The notes under the pieces are model-generated. The model was not told the DNA's origin and ran no database searches. It saw nothing but the letters and a program-made list of their open reading frames with translations. A stretch of DNA of 64,000 nucleotides from Simplicispira suum. GTDB taxonomy: Bacteria > Pseudomonadota > Gammaproteobacteria > Burkholderiales > Burkholderiaceae_C. The number at the start of each line of letters is the position of its first letter. Position 1 is the first letter of the stretch. The translations under genes and the position numbers were made by a program. Where the stretch lies: the NCBI RefSeq assembly GCF_003008595.1, contig NZ_CP027669.1:310001-374000 (forward strand), written 5' to 3'. Of the stretch, positions 35,413 to 43,906 are shown piece after piece.

Positions 35413-36378
35413 TCAGAGAAACGCCGCCAGGCGCTTGCGATTAAGTTCCGCCAGGGTTTTCTCTCCCAGCCCCACCAAGGTTTTCGTCGCTTCTGGAGTT
35501 GCGACATCGATGCCGAGCCCGGCGTGCACCGGCCAGTCCGCGTCGATGCGCATGTAGCGATCCTCCAGCCGGTCTTCCATCACGGCCTTCACATGCTGCT
35601 GCTGCACGGAAATCATGGTCAGAATCAACCGCCCGTCGGTCAGCCAGCCGACGGCGCCTGCATCGGCTTCGACCGATTCGGTCGGCTGATAACCCATGGT
35701 GGCCGTACCAATGGACAGCATGCGTACGCGGGCCAGCTTGGCGCCCATGAAATGTTCGGCTTCATGCAGCGCCACATGGTCGGGCGCCACGGCAAACAGA
35801 CCACCATCGGCGTACAGGCGTTCACCCACCTTGACACAAGGAAAATAGGCTGGCGCGGCGCAGGTAGCGAGGGTCACGTCCACCGCAGACAAACTCTCGT
35901 CGCCCAGAGAGCCCTGCGTGTGGGGCGTCTTGAACACCTTGGTGATACTGCGGCTCACATCCACTGCGGGCACCACCACGGCATGCTGGGCATCGCCCAT
36001 GGTGCGGCCTCCGAAATGCTTCTTGATTTCGCGCCGCAGGGCTTCCCCGGTGTATTTGGGGCCCAGCACCGAGCGCGTCATGTCGAGCAAGCGGGTAACG
36101 GTCCCACCCGGCAACCTGCGCGAGGAAAACACTTCTTCGCCGCGTTCGATGAAGAGCTGAACAATGTGCGCCATGGGCACTTCAAATGCCAATGCCATTG
36201 CGAGCAGGCCTCCAACGGAGGTGCCAGCAATCAGGTCAAAGCGCTTGCCAAGCGGTTCGCCCACCTGCTTTTCCAGATCCGCGAGAACGACGGCTGTGTA
36301 GAGGCCCAGGTAGCCGCCACCACTGAGCGAGAGGATGCGAAATTCTTTGGGTTCTTTGGGATGAGAAGTTGTCGACAT
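35413..36378 (-). CDS. Patatin-like phospholipase, CBASS-effector-like but solitary
   Basis: This ~321-aa cytoplasmic patatin-fold lipase has the oxyanion-hole motif SLSGGGYLGLYTAVVLADLE, the nucleophile GTSVGG (Ser ~57) and the catalytic Asp in YADGGLFAVAPD. The N-terminus (FRILSLSGGGYLGL) resembles phospholipase effectors of cyclic-oligonucleotide (CBASS) systems. No nucleotidyltransferase, Cap2 or Cap3 gene is next to it, so it may be an ordinary house lipase. The start ATG at 36378 (MSTTSHPKEP) is chosen; upstream residues are GC shadow. Confidence 0.85.
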   Translation of the reverse strand: MSTTSHPKEPKEFRILSLSGGGYLGLYTAVVLADLEKQVGEPLGKRFDLIAGTSVGGLLAMALAFEVPMAHIVQLFIERGEEVFSSRRLPGGTVTRLLDMTRSVLGPKYTGEALRREIKKHFGGRTMGDAQHAVVVPAVDVSRSITKVFKTPHTQGSLGDESLSAVDVTLATCAAPAYFPCVKVGERLYADGGLFAVAPDHVALHEAEHFMGAKLARVRMLSIGTATMGYQPTESVEADAGAVGWLTDGRLILTMISVQQQHVKAVMEDRLEDRYMRIDADWPVHAGLGIDVATPEATKTLVGLGEKTLAELNRKRLAAFL

Positions 36379-36484
36379 GGATTCGGTGGGCAAAAAGAAA
36401 GGCGCAGTGCAGCGCCCGAAATGTCCATTGAACTGTAGCGCCGCAAGGGCTGTCGGCCATGTAAGCCCGCGCCGCAAGCGCCGC

Positions 36485-39400
36485 TCAGGCTTGTGCGCAT
36501 CGCTCACCCATCCAGTCGCTGAAGGCCTGGGCAGGCATGGGCCGGCCGAAATGGTAGCCCTGCGCTTCCTGGCAATGGTAGAGGTTGAGAACGCGCGCCA
36601 CTTCGGCGCTCTCAACGCCCTCGGCCACGACACGCAGCTTGAGGCTGCGTGCCATGCTGATGATGGCGCGCACGATGGCGGCGTCTTCCGGGTCGCTCAC
36701 GATGTCCCGCACGAAAGACTGGTCGATCTTGAGCTTGTCTACCGAGAAACGGCGCAAATAGGCCAGACTGGAATACCCGGTTCCGAAATCGTCGATGGCC
36801 AGGCTCACGCCCAGCGCCTTGAATCGCTGCACCGTTTGCAGCGTCGCTTCGATATCTTCCATCAGCAGCGACTCGGTCAGTTCAAGCTCCAGCCGCGCCG
36901 GGTCCAGGCCCGACTCTTCCAATGCCTGCGTCACGCTGGCCAGCAAATCACCACGCCGGAACTGCACGGCCGACAGGTTGACCGCCATGGTCAGCTCCGG
37001 CAGCCCGGCCTGCTGCCAGCGCACAGCCTGGGCGCAAGCCTCGCGCAACACCCATTCACCGATGGGCACGATTTGCCCGCTCTCTTCAGCCGCCGGGATA
37101 AAGCGACCCGGCGGCACCAGTTCACCGTCGGCGCGTTGCCAGCGCAGCAGTGCTTCGACACCAATCACAGCACCACTGACCAGATCCACCTGTGGCTGGT
37201 AGTGCAGCACGAACTCCTGCTGGTCCAGGGCCCAATGCAGGGCCGATCGCATCTTGAGATTCTCCAGCGCCTGCGCATTCATTTCGCTCGTGTAGAAGCA
37301 ATAGGTGTTGCGCCCGCTCTCCTTGGCCCGGTACATGGCCGTATCTGCACGCTGGAGCAAAGTGTCGAAGTCGGCCCCGTCGTCGGGACACAAGGCAATG
37401 CCGATCGAAAGCGTCACTGCCAGCTGGTGGCCTTCGATTTCAAAGGGACGCGCCAGGGCTTCCGTGATCTTGCTGGCAATGCGGCCCACGCCCTCGACAT
37501 CCTGAACATCGGTCAAGGCGATCAGAAATTCGTCGCCGCCCTGGCGGCTGATCGTGTCGGTATCGCGCAGCGTGCCGGAAAGACGCTTGGCGACCTGCTG
37601 AAGCAGCACGTCGCCAAGCGGATGCCCCAGCGTGTCGTTGATCTGTTTGAAGTGGTCCAGGTCCAGGTAGAGCAGCGCCACCTTGTGGTTGCTGCGCTCC
37701 GTCCAGGCGCGGGCCAGCTCGAAACGGTCGCGAAACAGCACCCGGTTGGGCAGGCCGGTGAGCGGGTCGTGGTGTGCCAGGAATTCAATGCGCGCAGCGC
37801 TTTCCTTGTGCTCGGTGATGTCCTGTGCAAACGCCACCACATGCTGCTCGTCGTGCAGATTGATCAGCTCGGCCGAGATACTCACGCAGCGCTTCTCGCC
37901 CGACTTGCAGACCCATTCGGCCTCAAAATTGAGCGTGCTGCCCCGGTGCTGCAATTCGGAAAGCCAGGCCGCGCGAGCTTCCACATCGGCCCACAAACCC
38001 ACTTCCAGCGTGGTCCGCCCCACCAGATCAAGCGCCGACCAACCAAACCAGGTTTCGTAGCGGTCGTTCACTTCGAGAAACGTGCCGTCGGGAATGCGCG
38101 CAATGGATGCCGCCAGTGGGCTCGCACGGAATGCCACCTTGAACCTCAGTTCGCTCTCGCGCAGTCTGCTGATGTCCTGCATGGCCCCAGCCAGCGTGAC
38201 CGGCTTTCCCGCAGCATCACGCTGGACGCTGCCGCTGGCAAAGCCAACCCCCGCGCTGCCGTCGGCCCGGCGGAAGCGGAACTCCATTTCGTAGGGCAGG
38301 TCTTGCTGGAGTGCCTGGGTCACGCCGTCTTGCACACGCTGGCGATCATCCGGCTCAATCTGCTGCAGGAAACGCTCGAAAGTGGGGACGAATTCGGCCG
38401 GATCGAAGCCAAAACAGGCAAATATCTCGTCGCTCCAGCGCAGGTCGTCCGCCGCAATGTTCCATTCCCAGTGGCCCACACGCGCAATGCGGGCTGCCTC
38501 GTCCAGGCGCCGGCGCGCCTCTTTCATGTCCGTAATGTCGTGAAACAGTTCGAGCTTGCTGATGCTGCCGTCGGCGTTCTTCAGCGGTATGTCGAACAGA
38601 TCGTAGGTGCGACCTTTGGGCGAAACCCATTGCCATTGCACGCTGCGCCCCGCGAACACGTCGACGTTCTTGCACCAGCTGCATGGATCCGGGTTGTTGT
38701 GGAAGTACTCGTGGCATTTGCGCCCGTCCACGTCCCCAAACTCGCGCTTGAGCACGGGGTTGACGTACTCGACCTCATGCTCGGCGTTGACGATGTACAC
38801 GCCGTCCGGCAGGACTTCCAGAATGCCCAGCAAGCGCTCGCGGTCTGCAGCCAGCTTCTCAGCGACGGACTCTATGTGTTTGATCTTGCTGATGTCGGTC
38901 CAGGTCAGCACCACGCCATGGCCCCGGCCTGTATCGTCGCGAAACGGCAGCATGCGCTCGAATACCCAGCGCCCATCGGCCAGCATGGCTTCGCGCTCGA
39001 TGCGCTTCTCCCTGGCTGCGCATTCGCGCAGATTTTCCAGAAAGCTTTCCTGCGGGCCCAGCCGGTAGCGGATGTCGCCAATCGGTCGGCCGATATCGCT
39101 TCCGCGCAGCGCCAAAAAGTCGTCCACGCCGGGGCTAAAGCGCCGCAGGCTCAGATCGCTATCAAGAAAGACGGTGCCGATTTCGGTACTGTCGAGCAGG
39201 TGGTCGTAGTCGCGGTTGAGGGCATCGAGCTCGTCGTTGCGCATCTCCAGCTCTTTGTTCAGCGCATACAGGTCTTCGTTGACCGACTTGAGCTCCTCAT
39301 TGGTGCTTTGCAGCTCTTCATTGGACGCCGTGAGTTCCTCGTTGCTCAGGTCGAGGCGCTCATGGCTGGTCTGCAACTCCAGCACCATTTCGTGCAAACG

Positions 39401-40408
39401 CTCGCGCGTGGCGTCCAGCTCGGCAGCCAGGCCTTCCGGCCCTGGCTCTTGCCCTTGATTTTTTGCAGAGGGCTCCATACTGGGCAGCGCTGGAACCGCC
39501 TGGGCGCCCAGGGTGTGGGAGTCAAAATTTCGGGCCAGTACCGCAGGCTGCTTGCGAAACAGCTTGTGGCTGCGGTCCACTGCGGAAAAGGCATTCAACT
39601 CAAACGCGCCGACGTTTTCGCTCGCGCCGAGCAGCAGCAGCCCCTGTGGCTTGAGCGAGAAATGCAGTTGCGACAAGGCCTTGAACTGCGCCTCCGGCTT
39701 GAGGTAAATAAGCAGATTGCGGCACAGCGCCAGATCGATGCAGGTAAACGGCGGGTCGCTCAGCAAGTTGTGCCGGGCAAACACCAGGTGGCGGCGCAGC
39801 GTGGCGTCGGCACGCATGCCCCCGGACGAATCGCCCTGCAGATAGCGTCGGCGCAAGCCTTCGGGCACTGCGGCAAGGCTTTCGCCCTCATAGCTTCCGC
39901 GCGAGGCCTGCGCCAGGGCCTGGGGCGCCAGGTCGGTTCCGAACACTTTGACGTTGCCGTGAAACCCCAGCCGCCCAGCGGCCTCCAGCGCCAGCATGGT
40001 CACCGAATAGGCTTCTTCTCCACTGGCACAGCCCGCGCACCAGATGCGCAGGTCCTGCCCAGCGTCCCGACCGCGCAGCAGATCGGGCAGCACTTCCTCC
40101 TCCAATTGGCGAAACACCTCGGCGTCACGAAAAAACTCGGTGACGCTGACCAGCAATTCCCCGCTCAGCGCCTCGCGCTCGCCGGCCTGCTCTTGCAGCA
40201 TCTCCAGGTAGTCTTCGGTCCTGAGCACCGAGAGGCGGGCCATGCGCTGGCGCGCGCGCCGGGTCAAGGTGGTGGTTTTGTAGCCAGAAAAGTCGATGCC
40301 GCAACGCCGCCGCAGCACGTCAAGCATCTCGCCCAGTTGTGGCAGCGGCTCAACAACCGCTTCCAGCCATTGGTCGGCATCTTCTGGGGCAATGGGCTGG
40401 GAGTCCAT
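36485..40408 (-). CDS. CheR-PAS-GGDEF-EAL multidomain signalling protein
   Basis: This 1307-aa cytoplasmic protein begins with a CheR methyltransferase (~20-270: SVTEFFRDAEVFRQLEEEVL, IWCAGCASGEEAYSVTML, CIDLALCRNLLIYL). A long coiled coil (~320-400, repeated SNEELTASNEELQSTNEEL) and at least four PAS modules follow, then GGDEF (RQGGDEFLIAL, intact) and EAL (GVEALLRW, DDFGTGYSSLAYL, intact). The usual N-terminal CheB methylesterase of CheB-CheR-PAS hybrids is absent. It could link methylation-type sensing to c-di-GMP turnover. It lies 106 bp from the patatin gene, same strand. The start ATG at 40408 is well placed. Confidence 0.93.
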   Translation of the reverse strand: MDSQPIAPEDADQWLEAVVEPLPQLGEMLDVLRRRCGIDFSGYKTTTLTRRARQRMARLSVLRTEDYLEMLQEQAGEREALSGELLVSVTEFFRDAEVFRQLEEEVLPDLLRGRDAGQDLRIWCAGCASGEEAYSVTMLALEAAGRLGFHGNVKVFGTDLAPQALAQASRGSYEGESLAAVPEGLRRRYLQGDSSGGMRADATLRRHLVFARHNLLSDPPFTCIDLALCRNLLIYLKPEAQFKALSQLHFSLKPQGLLLLGASENVGAFELNAFSAVDRSHKLFRKQPAVLARNFDSHTLGAQAVPALPSMEPSAKNQGQEPGPEGLAAELDATRERLHEMVLELQTSHERLDLSNEELTASNEELQSTNEELKSVNEDLYALNKELEMRNDELDALNRDYDHLLDSTEIGTVFLDSDLSLRRFSPGVDDFLALRGSDIGRPIGDIRYRLGPQESFLENLRECAAREKRIEREAMLADGRWVFERMLPFRDDTGRGHGVVLTWTDISKIKHIESVAEKLAADRERLLGILEVLPDGVYIVNAEHEVEYVNPVLKREFGDVDGRKCHEYFHNNPDPCSWCKNVDVFAGRSVQWQWVSPKGRTYDLFDIPLKNADGSISKLELFHDITDMKEARRRLDEAARIARVGHWEWNIAADDLRWSDEIFACFGFDPAEFVPTFERFLQQIEPDDRQRVQDGVTQALQQDLPYEMEFRFRRADGSAGVGFASGSVQRDAAGKPVTLAGAMQDISRLRESELRFKVAFRASPLAASIARIPDGTFLEVNDRYETWFGWSALDLVGRTTLEVGLWADVEARAAWLSELQHRGSTLNFEAEWVCKSGEKRCVSISAELINLHDEQHVVAFAQDITEHKESAARIEFLAHHDPLTGLPNRVLFRDRFELARAWTERSNHKVALLYLDLDHFKQINDTLGHPLGDVLLQQVAKRLSGTLRDTDTISRQGGDEFLIALTDVQDVEGVGRIASKITEALARPFEIEGHQLAVTLSIGIALCPDDGADFDTLLQRADTAMYRAKESGRNTYCFYTSEMNAQALENLKMRSALHWALDQQEFVLHYQPQVDLVSGAVIGVEALLRWQRADGELVPPGRFIPAAEESGQIVPIGEWVLREACAQAVRWQQAGLPELTMAVNLSAVQFRRGDLLASVTQALEESGLDPARLELELTESLLMEDIEATLQTVQRFKALGVSLAIDDFGTGYSSLAYLRRFSVDKLKIDQSFVRDIVSDPEDAAIVRAIISMARSLKLRVVAEGVESAEVARVLNLYHCQEAQGYHFGRPMPAQAFSDWMGERCAQA

Positions 40409-40452
40409 GCAGCCATTATGGCGGGCCGCAGCGGGAGGCTCTGGGAAAGTCG

Positions 40453-41022
40453 CTATTTGCTCGCTGGTGCTTGCCCGTCGGCCTCAATACCCGTGTCTTC
40501 CAGCAGATAGCGCTTGAGGATGTCGAAGAAGCGGTCGTAGAAGACCTCGGAGTTGATGGTCTGGCTGCCCACCTTGACCAAGGATTCGCTTCCCGCCATG
40601 AAGGGCAGCGACACCGAGCCCAGCGCCGGCACCCCCACGCTGGCCGAGTTGTTGCTTTTTTTGACGGTGTAACTGTCCTGCACGCCAGTGACAAAGCCCA
40701 GTGTGACGCTGCCGCGCCCGCCGTCGGGCACGCAGACCACGCGGATCGTCATCTGCATATGCGATTCGGCGTCGGGCTGGAAGCTCTTGCCGCCTTCCAC
40801 CATGTCCTTGCGAGCCACGTTGATCAGATAGCCCTGGCTGAGCAGCGCGCGCCGGCCCGCTTCGCAGGTTTGCTCCGGCGTGGCGTCAAACAGGCGCGAA
40901 TGCATGTCGCCCGAGCCAAAGCGCTCCTGCAAGGCGTATTGGTGCGGGGCAGAACTGCAGCCAGCCAGCACCAGCGCAACGGCAAGCAGCGCACTGCGCG
41001 AAAACAAGGACCGAAGCGCCAA
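40453..41022 (-). CDS. DUF2242-type lipoprotein
   Basis: This ~189-aa lipoprotein has the signal ALRSLFSRSALLAVALVLAG followed by the lipobox cysteine (LAGC). The rest (LFDATPEQTCEAGRRALLSQ ... YLINVARKDMVEGGKSFQPD ... MTIRVVCVPDGGRGSVTLGF) matches the DUF2242 pattern of exported beta-proteobacterial proteins of unknown function. I place the start at a TTG (41022) seven bases after GGGAG, because it gives a normal signal peptide. An ATG at 41085 would overlap rarD and add a non-signal N-terminus. Confidence 0.78.
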   Translation of the reverse strand: MALRSLFSRSALLAVALVLAGCSSAPHQYALQERFGSGDMHSRLFDATPEQTCEAGRRALLSQGYLINVARKDMVEGGKSFQPDAESHMQMTIRVVCVPDGGRGSVTLGFVTGVQDSYTVKKSNNSASVGVPALGSVSLPFMAGSESLVKVGSQTINSEVFYDRFFDILKRYLLEDTGIEADGQAPASK

Positions 41023-41074
41023 ACCATGCTCCCGCAATCGATCTAAAGAATTATCAAAAATAATAGCAATTAAC

Positions 41075-41998
41075 TTAGTCTGCATCAGCGGTAGCATCAC
41101 TTTTTTTCAATTTTTTCTCCATGGAGGGGGCACAAACCATCTGACGCAGTGCATCCGCCACCAGCACCCCCACCGCTGTAAACACCAGACCGTACAGCAC
41201 CCACTGCCCCGGCGCCAGGCGCTCGCCCAGCAGCAGCGCCACCACCACCAGCAGCACCGGCTCCACATAGGTCAACAGACCAAACAAACCCATGGGCAGC
41301 AACTGGCTGGCCGCCATGTACAGCGCCAGCGCAACAGCGCTCAGCACGCCCACCACCAGCACCAGCGCGGCCAGAGGCAGATCGCCCGCCACGACGGGCA
41401 GGGTGGAAGGCGCCCGCAGCACGAAGTACACCGCCACAGGCACCGCCAGCGCCATGTCCACCCAATGGCCGCCGAGTTTTTCGGTGCGCAGACGTCGGCG
41501 CAGCGCGAAATACAGCGGATAGCCCACCGCCACCACCCAGGTCTCCCACGACACGCCGCCAGCGCGCAGCAACTCGGCGCCAACGCCCGCAGCAGCCAGC
41601 GCCGTTGCCAGCTTGTGCGGGCCCGAGAGCCGCTCGCGGTACAGCACGCCGCCAGCGAGCACCATCACCAGTGGCAGCAGAAAGTAGCCCAGCGACACCG
41701 GCAAAGCCCGGCCTGCCATGGGTGCCCACATGAACAGCCACAGCTGCACGCCCACCATGGCGGCGCTCAGCACCAGCGCCGCGCCAAGCGCCGGGCGCTC
41801 GCGCACGCGCTCGGCCAGCGCGCGCACCTGCGTCCATTCGCCCCGCCACAGCAGCAGCACGGTAGTGAATGGCAGCGTGGCCAGCACGCGCCAGCCGTAA
41901 ATCTCTTCTCCGCCGAGCGGCTTGAGAAACGGCGAAATCCAGTAGATGACGCCAAACAGCACCGAGGCCAGCACCGAAGCAATGACGCCCTTCAGCAT
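41075..41998 (-). CDS. rarD: EamA/RarD-type drug-metabolite transporter
   Basis: This ~307-aa inner-membrane protein has ten helices in two EamA repeats (GVIASVLASVLFGVIYWISP opens the first, LGLVF-like helices the second). RarD subgroup features are KPLGGEEIYGWRVLATLP, SLGYFLLPLVMVLAGG and the second half around LLPMGLFGLLTYVEPVLLVVV. RarD was named for chloramphenicol sensitivity, but its natural substrate is unclear. The start ATG at 41998 (MLKGVIAS) is chosen; the upstream frame overlaps the DHH gene. Confidence 0.88.
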   Translation of the reverse strand: MLKGVIASVLASVLFGVIYWISPFLKPLGGEEIYGWRVLATLPFTTVLLLWRGEWTQVRALAERVRERPALGAALVLSAAMVGVQLWLFMWAPMAGRALPVSLGYFLLPLVMVLAGGVLYRERLSGPHKLATALAAAGVGAELLRAGGVSWETWVVAVGYPLYFALRRRLRTEKLGGHWVDMALAVPVAVYFVLRAPSTLPVVAGDLPLAALVLVVGVLSAVALALYMAASQLLPMGLFGLLTYVEPVLLVVVALLLGERLAPGQWVLYGLVFTAVGVLVADALRQMVCAPSMEKKLKKSDATADAD

Positions 41999-42041
41999 GC
42001 CCAGGCCCGCAAAACGCCGCGCGCAGTCCCGGACGCGAAGC

Positions 42042-42971
42042 TCATCGCGCCCCCTGCTGCGCGTCCAGCACACCGGTCAGCAGGCCGGGCAGGCGTTCCG
42101 CCGCCATCTTGAAGCCGCAGGCCTGGGCATGGCCGCCGCCGCCCATGCTTTGTGCCAGGGGAATGCAGTCGTAGCCGCGCTGCGAGCGCAGGCCCACCTT
42201 GACCACACCGCCCTGGCCGGCGGTCCACATCAGCGCAAACGTACCCGAACGGCGCGATAGCAGCTCACCCAACAGGCTGTGGAACACCCCCGGTGCGTTC
42301 ACCATGAGACCTGCCTCGCCGTTGAACACCACCGCTTGGGCGCCTTCGGCGATATCGGCGGCGAGTTTGCTGAATTTTTCATCCATCGCCTGGCCGCGCG
42401 CCATGAACTGGGCACTTTGCTCGGGCGTGAAATCGGCCAGCTCGCTCCAGCGCGCGAAGTCCTGCGGCTCCATGTCGAGCGCTGCCAGGTAGGCTGCGCT
42501 CTCGGGGAACTGCCAGTTCCACAGATCGCGGTCCTCCACATAGCGCACCAGATCGGGCAGCGGCACATCAGGCAAAAAGAACTCCCAGGCCAGACGCGCG
42601 CCCGATTTGCTCATGTCGAAATGCACCACGCCGCAGCGGCAGGCAAAGCCGTCCAGCGCATCTGCGGCGCTTTTGTGGTGATCCAGCAGCACCAGGCGCG
42701 CGGCACGCTCGTCGATGGCGCGCAGCAGCTCCGCAGGAAAGGAAAAATCAAGGATGTAGACCGCCCGGCCGTCGAGCGCCGGAAGGTCGGCCACGGTGCG
42801 TGCCTCGCCATGGTCCAGACCGCGCAGCTCCACGGCGCCGCCGTAAAACCGCCAGGCCGCCAGCGCCGCAGCAAAACCGTCGGGGCAATTGCGGCCGTGG
42901 TAGAGCACCAGGGGCGCGGGATCGTCGTGGCGCGGAGCCACCAGCAGTTGCAGGGGAAGGATGGTTTTCAT
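42042..42971 (-). CDS. DHH-family phosphoesterase
   Basis: This 309-aa protein is of the DHH/DHHA1 phosphoesterase superfamily (RecJ/oligoribonuclease/c-di-AMP hydrolase relatives). Motifs are LYHGRNCPDGFAAALAAWRF (first metal ligands), VYILDFS, VLLDHHKSAADAL (the DHH motif) and the C-terminal DHHA1 GGGGHAQACGFKM. The 'NCPDG' form marks the group that splits phosphodiester bonds of small nucleotides, but the substrate is unproven. ATG 42971 is the start. The TerB-like gene is divergent from it. Confidence 0.88.
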   Translation of the reverse strand: MKTILPLQLLVAPRHDDPAPLVLYHGRNCPDGFAAALAAWRFYGGAVELRGLDHGEARTVADLPALDGRAVYILDFSFPAELLRAIDERAARLVLLDHHKSAADALDGFACRCGVVHFDMSKSGARLAWEFFLPDVPLPDLVRYVEDRDLWNWQFPESAAYLAALDMEPQDFARWSELADFTPEQSAQFMARGQAMDEKFSKLAADIAEGAQAVVFNGEAGLMVNAPGVFHSLLGELLSRRSGTFALMWTAGQGGVVKVGLRSQRGYDCIPLAQSMGGGGHAQACGFKMAAERLPGLLTGVLDAQQGAR

Positions 42972-43076
42972 GAACCCTCCATTGTCGCCGGCCTGCCGCG
43001 GCACTGCCGCTTGCGACTCTCGGGAACCTTGCAAGGCCTGCGCGAATCGAGCAACTTTCACGCACACTCGCCCCGT

Positions 43077-43544
43077 ATGTTTCAGAGCTTCAAAGACTTT
43101 CTCTCGGAAATCACCCAAGCGCCCCAGGCCGATTCGCCCGCCGAGCGTGCACAGCGTGTGCAGCTCGCGGCGGCCGTGCTGATGGTGGAGGTGGTGCGCG
43201 CCGATGGCCGCCTGGACGCGAACGAGCGCGCAACCGCGCTGGCGGCGCTGCACCAACGCTTTGATCTGGCGCCCGAAGCACTCGCCGCCTTGCTCGATCA
43301 GGCGCAAGACAGCTCCCGCAGCGCCTACGACTACCAGCAGTTCACCAGCCGCATCAACGACGCCTTCAGCCACGACGACAAGGTCCGGCTCGTCGAAGCC
43401 CTTTGGCAGATCGCCTATGCCGACGCCCACATCGACGCCAACGAGAACCACGCCATCAACAAGATCGCAGGGCTGCTGTACGTGACACATGGCGAATACA
43501 TCGCCGCCAAGATGCGCGCCAAGGCAGCAGCGAACATCCCGTAG
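43077..43544 (+). CDS. TerB-like helical protein
   Basis: This 155-aa all-helical protein has the TerB/DUF2170-like pattern: QRVQLAAAVLMVEVVRADGR, LDANERATALAALHQRF and the second repeat VRLVEALWQIAYADAHIDAN, followed by ENHAINKIAGLLYV. Two Asp/Glu-rich repeats of this sort bind a metal in tellurite-resistance TerB relatives. A role in tellurite resistance is not implied by one gene. The ATG at 43077 is used. The AGCGCTT-type repeat starts 13 bp after its stop, followed directly by the long terminal-inverted-repeat element. Confidence 0.85.
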   Translation: MFQSFKDFLSEITQAPQADSPAERAQRVQLAAAVLMVEVVRADGRLDANERATALAALHQRFDLAPEALAALLDQAQDSSRSAYDYQQFTSRINDAFSHDDKVRLVEALWQIAYADAHIDANENHAINKIAGLLYVTHGEYIAAKMRAKAAANIP

Positions 43545-43556
43545 TGCTTCTACAAC

Positions 43557-43598
43557 GATAGCTGCAAGCGCTTGCCGAATAAGCGCTGGGCGCCTATT
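43557..43598. repeat. AGCGCTT-type dispersed palindrome next to TIR element copy 1
   Basis: CGATAGCTGCAAGCGCTTGC followed by CGAATAAGCGCTGGGCGCC. It is directly joined to the left inverted repeat of the larger element. At 53165 the same small repeat abuts the second copy, so the two repeats may travel together or share a target. Confidence 0.8.
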
Positions 43599-43906
43599 CA
43601 CCTGGCTATGTAGTTGCCTCAGAAAAACCAGCAGACAACAGTGATAGCGCGGCTTTGATGGGTTCGCGCCTCGTGGGACAGTGCAAAAGCCGGGTCTCGC
43701 CCCGGCAGGCGAGCATCTTTTCTTTGCGCCGCCAAAGAAAAGATGCCAAAGAAAGGCGACCCTACTGTCCGTGACCCCGTGCTGCGCACGGGGCAATCTG
43801 CGATGCTCGCGCCGGGCGGGGTCTCGCTGAACTCGCGCTACGCGCTCAAACAGACACGAGCCCTGATCCGCCCGCCGCTGCGCTTCTCGGCACGGCCACA
43901 AGGGCT

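Noticed and set aside
35413..40408. A CBASS-type defence operon built on the patatin gene
   Set aside because: No nucleotidyltransferase, E1/E2-like or JAB gene is adjacent; the neighbour is a c-di-GMP/CheR protein.
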